From contig JAKLIM010000114.1 in NCBI GenBank assembly GCA_022709605.1, forward strand, positions 1 to 9,730: a stretch of 9,730 bases of DNA. Reading direction: 5' to 3'. The notes below the pieces were generated by a model. The model made no database searches. It was not told the DNA's origin and saw only the letters and a list, made by a program, of their open reading frames with translations. The position numbers and the translations under genes were made by a program. Position 1 is the first letter of the stretch. Every line of letters begins with the position of its first letter. Positions 1 through 7,912 of the stretch are shown in pieces. This DNA comes from Bacteroidota bacterium. GTDB lineage: Bacteria; Bacteroidota; Bacteroidia; Bacteroidales; Paludibacteraceae.

Positions 1-405
1 TAAAGTATCAAGAATGTACGCTTTTTTTACTTCATCCCAATTCTTTTCAAGATGTTTGTAAGTTGCAATTTGCTGAAAATCCCTTATTTGAGTAGTATTA
101 TTTGTAGAAATGCTGTATTTGAATGTTGTAACCAACGGACTACTCACTACCGTTTGTATGTTTTCGTTCACGTCGTACCAAACTTCAAGCCTGTCAATTT
201 TTACATCGCCAATATGGTAATATTGAGCATAAAATGCCACATTGTTGCCCGCGGTTACACTGTTTGATGGTAATTCCCAAAAAACATGCGGTGCAACTTG
301 TCCCACTCTGACTACATTGTCAATCGGATCGTTTATTTCGCAACTTGCGAAAAATGATGCTATCGATACAAAGGCGATCACTTTTATATTGAATATCTTT
401 TTCAT
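1..405 (-). CDS. Small lipoprotein downstream of susD, function unknown (C-terminus off the window)
   Basis: An open frame starts with ATG at 405-403 and runs without a stop to the left edge, giving the first 135 residues. The start MKKIFNIKVIAF leads into a hydrophobic stretch and a lipobox ending FASC, with the lipidated Cys at residue 22. The next residues (E, D, D at +1, +4, +7) are acidic, which in Bacteroidota fits surface export of lipoproteins. After the anchor comes a beta-rich part with motifs such as VFWELPSNSV, AGNNVAFYAQYY and LEVWYDVNE, resembling an Ig-like sandwich, though I cannot name a family. It begins 33 nt after the susD stop, so it is probably co-transcribed and occupies the position where many Sus-like loci carry an accessory glycan-binding lipoprotein. 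That role is inferred from position. Two plus-strand ORFs over the same bases look like shadows. Confidence 0.8.
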   Translation of the reverse strand, partial: MKKIFNIKVIAFVSIASFFASCEINDPIDNVVRVGQVAPHVFWELPSNSVTAGNNVAFYAQYYHIGDVKIDRLEVWYDVNENIQTVVSSPLVTTFKYSISTNNTTQIRDFQQIATYKHLEKNWDEVKKAYILDTL

Positions 406-438
406 TTTTTTCTTATTCTTAAAATAATGAATTACGTA

Positions 439-2070
439 TTATTTGTGCGCATCGTTAAAAACAGCCCAAATCATAGGTTTTTTCAACCATTCCGGATTTC
501 GGAATGCTCCCAGTCTGTCTAATTCAGCCTTATTGTATTTTTCTTCCGTTTCCGGATCATAATTCAATCGTTGTATCCAGATTTCCTTCACCGAACCATC
601 CGTGTTTTTTTCTGTTGTCCAATAGGGTTCATACAAATTGTAAGGTCGCTTTAATCCCGGGTAAATCACTGCTCCATTGTAAGTTATACCATTTGTGCTG
701 TTGCTGTAATTATACCGGCGCATATCATTCCATTGTTCAGGTTGCAGGTACATACAAATGTATTTGTGACGCATCAAGTGACCGATATCAAAGTTTGATA
801 AGGCAGGAAAATACTTGGCCATGTTCTTAAATCTAGTTACATAACTTGCTTTCGCAGCATGTCGGGCCAGATTAAAATCTACAGCAGCTGTCATTTCTGT
901 TAATGCTTCTTGTTTTGAACCTTTCCAGTAGAGTGCTTCGGCCTTCATAAATTTGAGTTCTTCGGTCAGCATTAACGATACAAAACCTGTATTTTTAGTA
1001 AAAACTGATGTGAAAAGGTCGGGATAATTCGTTTCTTTATACGAAACTCCCATGCCAATGTTGGCATCTAAATACCTGAATTTATTCGAAGGGTCGTTGG
1101 TTGGACCAACCCGGGCTGTCATAATTTTTTCCATGCGGGGATCTTCGGAATAACCAATGGTGAAAATATTTGGCACATCATAAAGTCCCATCATCGTTTT
1201 GCACAAAAATTTAGTAGGGATGGCCTTATCCATTTCATTTTTACGACTTTCCCATGCATTGATAGCTGGTTGAGCAGGTCCCCATGGACTGTTTTTTTCA
1301 CCCGAACCACCATCGTAATTGTAATTAGGTTCTTTCCAACCCACCATGGCACTATCCACTGCATTTATAATCAGCTGGCAATTTGCAGGTGTGTTGTCCC
1401 AATTTGGTAATTTGCGTAAAAGGATTCGCGCTTTTAATGCGTAAGTAAATGATTTCCATTTGGTTAAATCACCTTCGTAAATCCTGTCAATCGATTTATT
1501 AATTGGTTTATTGGAGGGTGCTTTTGTCCATTCTTCATTATTATAAAGGGCAATAAGATCATCAGCTTCTTTAAGCATCCAGGTGTAAATTTGTTCCTGT
1601 GTGTCGTATTTTGGTGCTACCGAAGTGTATGATTCAGAAAGTGGCATGTCGCCAAAAGCATCGGTGGTAAAGAGAGTGGACATTAAACGAATTGTTCGTC
1701 CGATAAGAATGAAATTGTACGATTTTTCACGCTCGGCTACTTTGTTCATCTCGTTGATATTCACACCTAAATCGTAATAATGACGACGCCATTGCGGATG
1801 ACGGTTCATCGACAAAAATTCCCAACCGCTTTTGTAAGCATAAATGCCGGTCTGACTGCGACCACCCGTTGTAAATGTTTGTGCAAGGTAATTTCCGTAT
1901 TCAGCATGGTCGTAATTCATTTGTGCTGCATAAAAAATGATAACAGGTAACTCCTTTTCGGCAGTAACAGTTATTGCTTTGTCAGGATTTACATTTATGT
2001 CTAAAAAATCGCTGCAACTTCCAAAAATTAGCATCAAAAAGGAAAGAAATATAAGTTGTATCTTTTTCAT
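439..2070 (-). CDS. SusD/RagB-family outer-membrane lipoprotein (SusD-like_2 type)
   Basis: This 543-residue protein is the surface lipoprotein partner of the SusC transporter encoded 14 nt upstream; SusD proteins form the lid over the SusC barrel and help bind substrate. The signal peptide is residues 1-18 with lipobox FGSC and lipidated Cys19. The sequence just after it, SDFLDINVNPDKA, is the hallmark opening of the SusD-like_2 group. A TPR-type helical region follows, with the characteristic TTDAFGDMPLSESYT motif near residues 135-150, and a later helical stretch (LTEELKFMKAEALYWKG) that is also typical. Length is normal for the family and the frame is intact. The substrate cannot be read from the sequence. 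The location directly after murQ suggests cell-wall-derived saccharides or muropeptides, but this is an inference from context, and SusD-like_2 proteins serve many substrates. Confidence 0.95.
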   Translation of the reverse strand: MKKIQLIFLSFLMLIFGSCSDFLDINVNPDKAITVTAEKELPVIIFYAAQMNYDHAEYGNYLAQTFTTGGRSQTGIYAYKSGWEFLSMNRHPQWRRHYYDLGVNINEMNKVAEREKSYNFILIGRTIRLMSTLFTTDAFGDMPLSESYTSVAPKYDTQEQIYTWMLKEADDLIALYNNEEWTKAPSNKPINKSIDRIYEGDLTKWKSFTYALKARILLRKLPNWDNTPANCQLIINAVDSAMVGWKEPNYNYDGGSGEKNSPWGPAQPAINAWESRKNEMDKAIPTKFLCKTMMGLYDVPNIFTIGYSEDPRMEKIMTARVGPTNDPSNKFRYLDANIGMGVSYKETNYPDLFTSVFTKNTGFVSLMLTEELKFMKAEALYWKGSKQEALTEMTAAVDFNLARHAAKASYVTRFKNMAKYFPALSNFDIGHLMRHKYICMYLQPEQWNDMRRYNYSNSTNGITYNGAVIYPGLKRPYNLYEPYWTTEKNTDGSVKEIWIQRLNYDPETEEKYNKAELDRLGAFRNPEWLKKPMIWAVFNDAHK

Positions 2071-2084
2071 ATTGATTCTGTATT

Positions 2085-5000
2085 TTATAAAGTTATACTT
2101 AAGTTGAAGTTGAAACTCCGGGTGTTTGGTACATTGAAATTGTCGATTCCTGATCCTCCCGAACCACCTGCCGAAGTGTTAATGTTAATTTGCGGATCGG
2201 AACCTGAATAGCGCGTAAGCAAGAAAAGATTACGTCCGGTAAACGATACCTTTAATTCTTTGAGAACTGTTTTTTTGACAAATTGAGTCAAATCGTACCC
2301 AAATGTTACATATCCAAGGCGAATATAGGAACCATCTTCAATAAAGTTGGAACTAACTGCAGTGAAATAATTATTCATTGTTTGCTGATCGAAAATAACT
2401 GCTTTTGTATTTGGTAAATACGAGCCATCGCCCTGAAGTACCACGCCGTCGAAAATTACCTGTCGGTTGCGGTAGGTTTCCAAATCCTTGTGTTGACCGC
2501 TTGAATAAAGCGATCGGGCCGTTAAATTAACAACATCGCCTCCTTTGCGTGTATCGAATAAAAATGATAGTGTCGCATTTTTATAATTAAATGTTGAAGA
2601 TAATCCGAGTAAAAAGTCGGGTTCGCGGTTTCCGATTAAATTACCTTTGGCCGGACTGATAACCGGATAACCTTCGGCGGTACAAATCATTTTTCCATCC
2701 TCGGTACGCTGATAATCCTTGCCTGAAATGGCTGTGGTAGAGCCATGTAAGTAAGCGGTTGGGAAAATATCGCCATATTGCGTACCCTGAATTTCGACCA
2801 ACTGATCGGGCAACGAAATAACCCGTCCACGGTTCAATCCAAAGTTTAGATTTGCCGTCCATCTCAGGTTTTTCCTTTTCAGTATTTCCTGTTCCAATGT
2901 TGCTTCAATCCCATAATTTTCAACTGCACCTTCATTTCTGGTTTCAAGAATATTCCCCGAAGCCGGCGAAACGCGAACATTTACAATCTGATTGTTGACT
3001 GTGGTGGAATAATATGCAATGTCAAATTTGGTTTTATCCTTAAAAAATCGCAAATCAGTTCCTATTTCCCAGGTTTTTGTCATTTCAGGAATTAATATTT
3101 TGGCTACACTCGAAGTTGGATCGGCTGCATAACCACCATCAGGAAAAGTAGGGAATTGTTTAAACTTCCGGTCGAATAAATAATAGGTTGCATCTTTTCC
3201 GGCTTTTGCCCAGTTTCCTCTTATTTTTCCATAACTAAAATAGTCATTCGCCAACTGAAATAATTCGGAGAAAATTACGCCTGCGGTAATCGATGGATAA
3301 CTGTAAGGGCTGTATTCGGGAGTCAAAGTTGATGAGTAATCATTTCGACCGGTAACGCTGATATGAGCCAACCCTTTGTAGTCGAACTTTGCTTCACCGT
3401 AATAACCAAAGGTGTGTTTCTGAGTTCTGTACAATGAAATATCCTGCCCGTTAATTACTTCAGCCACGTTTTGCATGCTGTAAAAACCTCCGGGAATAAT
3501 AAAATCACGTCCGCCCATTGCTGAGGAAATGCCGTTAAACGTTTTCACTTCTGTCCCTGCCAGAAATTCCAGCGCAAAATCCCGACTGATTTTCACTTTG
3601 TAAGTTGCCAATAATTGAGCTGCAATCATTTGACTTTTACTATTCGAATAATTAAATGTACCGAAATAATCTAAATCGACACTTGGTAAATCAACGACTG
3701 AAAAATCGGATTTCGCGTATCGCGGTGTGGTATATGATGTTGATGCTGAATTGGTTTGATCGGAACTTACACGTCCGGTAAGTTCAAGATTCTTCATCGG
3801 TTTCCAGATTATCGATCCCTGCAACACATTTCGGGTTGATTGATTCTGCCCAAAATCTTCGTAACGCGACCATAACGGACTGATCGGAGAATCCTCCAGT
3901 TTATCAGCCAAATAGCGGCGATGAATGGAACCATCCGGATTTTTGTAATTTGTAATATCATCATTAATCGGCCAGTTATAAATCGACGACATCGACGCTC
4001 CAAATCCTCTCGATACATTATTTATAATATTAACATTCATATTGATGGTAAGATTTTTTGAAACAATATATGACCCTTTCAACAAAATACCCATCTTGTT
4101 TAAATAATCGTTTGGAACAATTCCATCATTTTTAGAATAATTGGCCGAAGCTGATGCTGTGAAATTACTTGAACCACCCGAAGCCTGGATATCATATTTT
4201 TGATAAATGCCTGTTTTCAAAAAATTACCTACATTATCATAAGTTTGTTCACCGTCCTGAATCAATGGTCCCCAGCCTCCGCCGGTTTGTTCTTTGTAAA
4301 ACCCGGATGCTCCCGGTCCATACATTTGTTGAATTTGTGGCACGCGGTATGCATTATCTATTTGCAAACTGGTGCTGGCACTTACTTTTACTTTACCTTC
4401 CGATCCACTTTTGGTTGTAATCATAATCACGCCGTTGGCTGCTTCCTGACCGTATAATGCAGAAGCAGCAGCTCCTTTCAAAACAGTTACATTTTCAATA
4501 TCGTTTGGATTGATGTCGGCAGCTTTGTTTGCTCCACCCGAAACTGGCATCCCGTCAACAATAAATAACGGTTCGTTATTTTGCGAAGGGTTTATCGATG
4601 AAATACTGCGGATAATACTTTGTGAGCCTGAATTGGCCGATCCGCCTGAATTTGTCACACTTACCCCTGCAATTTTTCCTTGCAATGAATTTACAAAATT
4701 TGCCGAACGACTATCGGTTAACGCGTCGGAATTTACACTTTGTACCGCGAAGTTCAATTTCTTTTTCTCCTGCCTAACGCCCATGGCTGTAACAACCACT
4801 TCGTCGATGGAGATGGCACTGGAAGCTAAAATCACATTCAGATTGGCTGACGTAACAATTTTCACCTCTTTGGGTTCCATTCCTACATAGCTGAAAAGAA
4901 GTGTAGCTCCGGTATTTACCGAGATTGTGTAAACGCCGTTGTAATTGGTTATCGTTCCGTTAGTGGTTCCTTTTTCAACTATAGAAGCTCCGATAATTGG

Positions 5001-5108
5001 CAATCCGTCATCTTTCGAAGTTACAACACCTGTGATGGTTGCTTTTTGCGAAAAAACTGACAGGCATATAAAAAAGAATCCGAAAAAAAATAGTATGGCT
5101 CTTTTCAT
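2085..5108 (-). CDS. SusC/RagA-family TonB-dependent outer-membrane transporter
   Basis: A 1007-residue outer-membrane beta-barrel that would import a ligand delivered by its SusD partner, powered by TonB-ExbBD. The domain order is clear: signal peptide 1-20 (ending SVFSQ), a carboxypeptidase-regulatory-like domain at about 23-95 (ITGVV, GASIVEKGTTNGT, YVGM), a TonB-box-like segment IDEVVVTAMG at 101-110, then the plug with the family signatures LFIVDGMP (181-188) and NPNDIENVTVLKGAAASALYG around 200-220. The long barrel ends in SFNFNLSITL, a normal C-terminal strand. There is no STN signalling domain between signal peptide and regulatory domain, so it is not expected to act as a transducer for an anti-sigma factor, and no such regulator is seen in the window. 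The frame is intact. The 14-nt gap to susD implies one transcript. Substrate is unknown; murQ 139 nt upstream on the same strand hints at cell-wall fragments. Confidence 0.97.
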   Translation of the reverse strand: MKRAILFFFGFFFICLSVFSQKATITGVVTSKDDGLPIIGASIVEKGTTNGTITNYNGVYTISVNTGATLLFSYVGMEPKEVKIVTSANLNVILASSAISIDEVVVTAMGVRQEKKKLNFAVQSVNSDALTDSRSANFVNSLQGKIAGVSVTNSGGSANSGSQSIIRSISSINPSQNNEPLFIVDGMPVSGGANKAADINPNDIENVTVLKGAAASALYGQEAANGVIMITTKSGSEGKVKVSASTSLQIDNAYRVPQIQQMYGPGASGFYKEQTGGGWGPLIQDGEQTYDNVGNFLKTGIYQKYDIQASGGSSNFTASASANYSKNDGIVPNDYLNKMGILLKGSYIVSKNLTINMNVNIINNVSRGFGASMSSIYNWPINDDITNYKNPDGSIHRRYLADKLEDSPISPLWSRYEDFGQNQSTRNVLQGSIIWKPMKNLELTGRVSSDQTNSASTSYTTPRYAKSDFSVVDLPSVDLDYFGTFNYSNSKSQMIAAQLLATYKVKISRDFALEFLAGTEVKTFNGISSAMGGRDFIIPGGFYSMQNVAEVINGQDISLYRTQKHTFGYYGEAKFDYKGLAHISVTGRNDYSSTLTPEYSPYSYPSITAGVIFSELFQLANDYFSYGKIRGNWAKAGKDATYYLFDRKFKQFPTFPDGGYAADPTSSVAKILIPEMTKTWEIGTDLRFFKDKTKFDIAYYSTTVNNQIVNVRVSPASGNILETRNEGAVENYGIEATLEQEILKRKNLRWTANLNFGLNRGRVISLPDQLVEIQGTQYGDIFPTAYLHGSTTAISGKDYQRTEDGKMICTAEGYPVISPAKGNLIGNREPDFLLGLSSTFNYKNATLSFLFDTRKGGDVVNLTARSLYSSGQHKDLETYRNRQVIFDGVVLQGDGSYLPNTKAVIFDQQTMNNYFTAVSSNFIEDGSYIRLGYVTFGYDLTQFVKKTVLKELKVSFTGRNLFLLTRYSGSDPQININTSAGGSGGSGIDNFNVPNTRSFNFNLSITL

Positions 5109-5121
5109 AAATCTGATTTAA

Positions 5122-5205
5122 TTACTTTATAATTGAGTTTTGTGAATATATTTTAAATAAAAATACAAAAATGAATATGCAAAATAAGACAAAAGAAATC
5201 AACAT
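5122..5205 (-). CDS. Possible 27-residue hydrophobic leader peptide ahead of susC
   Basis: In the murQ-susC gap, the minus strand carries AAGGAGG (5217-5211) followed four bases later by ATG at 5205-5203 and an open frame of 27 codons ending in TAA at 5124-5122, 13 nt before the susC ATG. The peptide starts MLISFVLFCIFIFVF and is almost wholly hydrophobic up to a short polar tail (KIYSQNSIIK), as a single-span membrane peptide would be. Strong Shine-Dalgarno motifs are rare before Bacteroidota genes, which is why I record it. Against it: AT-rich DNA encodes Phe/Leu/Ile-rich frames by chance, and the ORF overlaps a candidate susC promoter, so both cannot be right. Confidence 0.18.
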   Translation of the reverse strand: MLISFVLFCIFIFVFLFKIYSQNSIIK

Positions 5206-5209
5206 CCAA
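5180..5209 (-). promoter_or_regulatory. Candidate promoter for susC-susD-lipoprotein
   Basis: On the minus strand TTG (5209-5207) is followed by 19 bases and then TTATTTTG (5187-5180). The Bacteroidota consensus is TTG or TTTG, about 19-21 bases, then TAnnTTTG; here the second base of the downstream box is T instead of A. It would give a leader of about 65 nt before the susC ATG. The mismatch is at a normally well-kept position, so this is only a candidate; readthrough from murQ is the alternative. Confidence 0.3.
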
Positions 5210-5247
5210 CCTCCTTACTTATGTTTAATAACATATTAACAATTTAT

Positions 5248-6081
5248 TCATTGTTGTGTGCCCGAATTCTGAATTCTGTAGGCATCAACTGCTTTTTTTA
5301 CTGAGCCATGAATTAATAATATGTTTTTAGCCTGATCGTAACCAATTCCTAATTCTTCAATAATCATTCTGGTTCCACGATCCACTAATTTCTGGTTCGA
5401 CAGTTGCATATTTACCATTTTATTGCCTTTTACGCGGCCCAGTTTTATCATCGTCACCGTTGTAATCATGTTAAGCACAAGCTTTTGCGCAGTTCCGGAT
5501 TTCAAACGGGTACTTCCGGTTACAAATTCAGGTCCCACAATGACTTCAATTTTAATTTCGGCTTCGTTGGCAACCGGCGAATCGGGATTACACGAAATAG
5601 ATGCTGTCAGAATTCCGTTTGCACGCGCATTTCGCAACGCACCTATCACATAAGGCGTTGTTCCTGAAGCTGCAATGCCGATAACCGTATCTGATTGGTT
5701 TATATTTCGCTCAACCAATTCCTGCCAGCCTTTTTCGATATCATCTTCGGCGTTTTCCACCGGATTGCGTAAAGCGGTGTCGCCACCTGCAATCAAACCC
5801 ACTACCAAATGCGGAGGCATGCCAAAAGTTGGTGGAATTTCAGATGCATCGAGTACACCAAGTCGACCACTCGTTCCTGCACCCAAATAAAAAATCCGGC
5901 CTCCACGCTTCATTCTTTCAACAATTTTTTCGACAAGTAGTTCAATCTGAGGCAATGTTTTTGATACTGCTAATGGAACTTTCAGGTCTTCCTCGTTCAT
6001 TTCTGACAGCAAATCATGAACTGATTTTTTATCTAAATTTTCGTGAAGTGAATTTTGCTCGGTAATTTTTTGAAAAGCCAT
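5248..6081 (-). CDS. murQ: N-acetylmuramic acid 6-phosphate etherase MurQ
   Basis: MurQ cleaves the lactyl ether of MurNAc-6-phosphate, giving GlcNAc-6-phosphate and D-lactate, in the cytosol; it is the committed step of MurNAc salvage. The 277-residue protein carries a SIS (sugar isomerase) domain. GAGTSGRLGVLDASEIPPTF spans about 67-86, with Glu81 matching the catalytic acid (Glu83 in E. coli MurQ). NPVENAEDD contains Glu112, matching the catalytic Glu114, with the same 31-residue spacing. ASGTTPYV (138-145) is the second phosphate-binding loop, and VTGSTRLKSGTAQKLVLNMI (188-207) is a very conserved family signature. Length suits the shorter Bacteroidota members, and both catalytic residues are kept, so it should be active. 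Upstream lies the DinD-like pseudogene and then the kinase; downstream, susC. No convincing promoter is visible in the 97 nt before its ATG, so transcription may come from the kinase promoter through the pseudogene. Confidence 0.97.
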   Translation of the reverse strand: MAFQKITEQNSLHENLDKKSVHDLLSEMNEEDLKVPLAVSKTLPQIELLVEKIVERMKRGGRIFYLGAGTSGRLGVLDASEIPPTFGMPPHLVVGLIAGGDTALRNPVENAEDDIEKGWQELVERNINQSDTVIGIAASGTTPYVIGALRNARANGILTASISCNPDSPVANEAEIKIEVIVGPEFVTGSTRLKSGTAQKLVLNMITTVTMIKLGRVKGNKMVNMQLSNQKLVDRGTRMIIEELGIGYDQAKNILLIHGSVKKAVDAYRIQNSGTQQ

Positions 6082-6178
6082 ATTAATTTGTTCTTTAAAA
6101 AGATAAAAAAACTTTTGGTTTGTTTAATGATTTTTGATTTCTAAGTCTATAGTTTTTGAATTAGAATGTTATTTGAAA

Positions 6179-6623
6179 TTAATTATTCTCGATTTCAATA
6201 TTCTCATTGTTTCCTCGTTGATTTGCCTTTAAACTTGTAACGACCTTTTTTCCTGTTTTTTCTTCAATTTCTCGTCGTGTGTTTCCTGCAATAGTGCCAC
6301 CTTGACGCGCAATTTGCCTATTGTCGTTAAATGTTTTGGGTTAATTTGAAAAGCTGTTCTGTATCAGCTACATCGGTTAATCGCATTTTGCCATCTTCAG
6401 CAAGTAATTTCAACCGGTTACAATTTGTAACCGTTTCGTTGCCGTCATTAACTAATCTGTTTTTCATCAATTTCCAGTAATTTCTGGCGGTCTGATGCGA
6501 AGACTGATCAGTTAAAACACCTATTACATCAACAATTGAAAAGTACCATTTTTCTTGTTCATCGTCCCAGTGAGTGCGTATTTGTTTTTCATTAAATAAT
6601 TTAATGGCTGTTTCTTTGGTCAT
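6179..6623 (-). pseudogene. DinD / Bro-N antirepressor-like gene, broken by an internal deletion
   Basis: Two parts of one protein survive in different frames. The N-terminal part (ATG 6623-6621, stop 6329-6327, 98 residues) begins MTKETAIKLFNEKQIRTHWD and continues through YFSIVDVIGVLTD, the YWKLMKNRL region and TDVADTEQLFKLTQ, which is a Bro-N domain of the type found in DinD-like and phage antirepressor-like proteins. The C-terminal part (6340-6179, 53 residues, no start codon) reads PKTFNDNRQIARQGG, then a REIEEKTGKKVVTSLKA segment, which is the conserved tail of the same family. Intact relatives are, from memory, about 270-290 residues, so some 120-140 central residues are missing and the tail is shifted out of frame. 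A longer start at 6668 exists, but the 15 extra residues do not look like the family. The product is presumably non-functional, unless the lone Bro-N piece still binds DNA. It sits between the kinase gene and murQ on the same strand. Confidence 0.88.
6330..6338 (-). other. Deletion junction with 9-base short-repeat signature in the DinD-like pseudogene
   Basis: The minus-strand string CAAAACATT can be read in two frames. In the upstream frame it encodes the Q-N-I of LTQNI, where relatives continue with PSPKAEP. In the downstream frame it lies inside PKTF, where relatives have a P-x-T-F segment just before the conserved tail. One copy serving both ends is what remains when two short direct repeats recombine or slip and the DNA between them is lost. 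The ancestral second copy is inferred, not seen. Confidence 0.55.
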
Positions 6624-6719
6624 AGTTTTTTGTTTAGTTTTAAATTGCTGATTCCTAATTGTGTTCAATATTTTTTTAATTCAAGAGAACGCCCTGCTTT
6701 GAGCTGTATTAATTCAATT

Positions 6720-7553
6720 TTAAGCATGATATTTCAATAATCCATCCATTGGACTTTTAGCTATTTCTGAAATTACGATTCCGCGCTCTGATGCAACAAT
6801 TTCCAACGTATCCCTGAAATAATGTGCAATAGATCCGATAAATCCTACTTTTATTTCTTCCAACGGGTATTGCATTACATTGCGAGCCAAAAATGAATCG
6901 AATGAATCATAAACTAAGTTAAAAATGGATGGTTCTTCGATGTGTTCGAGTATAAATGGGCTGAATTTTGCCAGAAACCGGTTTGGAAATGGCTTTTTAT
7001 ATACGTTTTCAAGGATTTGCGCAGGTGTAAGCTCGTATTCGTCAAGCAATTTTTCGCTCAGCCAATCGGGAAGCTGTTTTTTGAGGCAATCGGCAATCAG
7101 CAATTTTCCGAGCACTGCACCACTGCCTTCGTCGCCAAGTATAAAACCAAGCGGCGAAACGTTTTGAACAATCTCATTCCCATCGTAAAAGCATGAATTT
7201 GAGCCGGTTCCAAGTATGCATGCTATGCCTTTTTCGTGTTGAAACAAAGAGCGTGCTGCACCAAGCAAATCACTTTCTATTTCAATATCTGCTTTAGGGA
7301 AAAACTGCAAAATGGCATTTTTAACCAATGCCTTTTTTTCGGGAAACGAACAACCTGCTCCGTAAAAATGAATTTCGGGAATAGTGCTATTCTCAAGTTC
7401 CGGTAGCAATTGATTTTCTAAATCAGTAATAATTTCCTTTTCTGTCTGATAAAATGGATTTATTCCATTGGTTAAAATATCTTTAATAATTAAGCCATTT
7501 TCAACTAAACACCATTGTGTTTTTGTTGAGCCACTGTCAGCAATTAATTTCAT
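6720..7553 (-). CDS. BadF/BadG-family amino-sugar kinase (GlcNAc or MurNAc kinase)
   Basis: A 277-residue ASKHA-fold kinase that would phosphorylate an amino sugar at C6 with ATP in the cytosol. Visible motifs in order are DSGSTKTQW (6-14, first phosphate loop), FYGAGCSFPEKK (63-74), ESDLLGAARS (93-102) with the likely catalytic Asp95, ACILGTGSNSCFYDG (111-125, second phosphate loop), SPLGFILGDEGSGAVLGKLL (133-152), and VGFIGSIAHYF (236-246, adenosine motif). It ends SPMDGLLKYHA, the usual end of Bacteroidota members, so it is full length. Such proteins are mostly annotated as N-acetylglucosamine kinase, but the Tannerella and Clostridium MurK enzymes that make MurNAc-6-phosphate belong to the same family and sit beside murQ. 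With murQ as the next intact gene on the same strand, MurNAc kinase is a serious possibility; sequence alone does not settle it. Confidence 0.92.
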   Translation of the reverse strand: MKLIADSGSTKTQWCLVENGLIIKDILTNGINPFYQTEKEIITDLENQLLPELENSTIPEIHFYGAGCSFPEKKALVKNAILQFFPKADIEIESDLLGAARSLFQHEKGIACILGTGSNSCFYDGNEIVQNVSPLGFILGDEGSGAVLGKLLIADCLKKQLPDWLSEKLLDEYELTPAQILENVYKKPFPNRFLAKFSPFILEHIEEPSIFNLVYDSFDSFLARNVMQYPLEEIKVGFIGSIAHYFRDTLEIVASERGIVISEIAKSPMDGLLKYHA

Positions 7554-7603
7554 CTTCTTTTTTTAGTTGTTTTTAAGAAATGATAAGAAAAAATTTGAAC
7601 ATT

Positions 7604-7634
7604 CAAAGTAAGTAAAGAAAACTGAAATAAACAA
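7604..7634 (-). promoter_or_regulatory. Candidate promoter for the kinase-murQ unit
   Basis: On the minus strand TTG (7634-7632) is followed by 20 bases and then TTACTTTG (7611-7604), close to the Bacteroidota form TTG, about 20 bases, TAnnTTTG, with one mismatch (T for A at the second position of the downstream box). It would leave a leader of about 45 nt before the kinase ATG. The palindrome at 7645-7658 lies just upstream of it. Confidence 0.32.
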
Positions 7635-7912
7635 TACTGAATTATATAAATATTTATAGTTTCGAAGAATTATTTACATTTTTATAAACATTATTTTCAT
7701 TCAATTGGTTCAATAAATATCAAATTGAAATGTTTTTGACTTATTTAATATTAATCAAAAAGTTATATTGATTATTTCTTATATTTCAATTAATAAGTAC
7801 ATCAAAAAAAGATATTTCTGTTTATAGTTTTTTAGAACATTATAAAACTATTTATGACTACATAATAAGCCAGATAATTCAATCTAAATTATATTTTATA
7901 TTGAATATATTT

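Noticed and set aside
52..427. Two short plus-strand ORFs (52-267 and 242-427)
   Set aside because: They lie opposite the minus-strand lipoprotein gene, which has a clear signal peptide and lipobox and stays open to the window edge; the plus-strand translations show no domain.
4510..4890. 126-codon plus-strand ORF antisense to susC
   Set aside because: It lies wholly inside the N-terminal plug-coding part of an unmistakable susC, has no recognisable domain, and looks like a reverse-frame shadow.
5220..5235. Inverted repeat TATGTT-TAAT-AACATA just after the murQ stop, considered as a terminator
   Set aside because: The stem is six mostly A-T pairs and no T-run follows on the minus strand, so it is too weak to be called an intrinsic terminator.
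5404..6065. Several plus-strand ORFs over murQ
   Set aside because: All are opposite a highly conserved murQ with both catalytic glutamates; their translations are not protein-like.
6327..6668. A 113-residue ORF that could be called an intact small Bro-N protein
   Set aside because: The family's C-terminal tail follows immediately in another frame, and the ORF ends where relatives continue, so this is a truncated gene. The extra 15 residues before the Met at 6623 also do not resemble the family.
6624..6719. Short gap between the kinase stop and the pseudogene start, examined for a promoter, terminator or mobile-element end
   Set aside because: No stem-loop with T-run, no TAnnTTTG box and no terminal inverted repeat could be found by eye.
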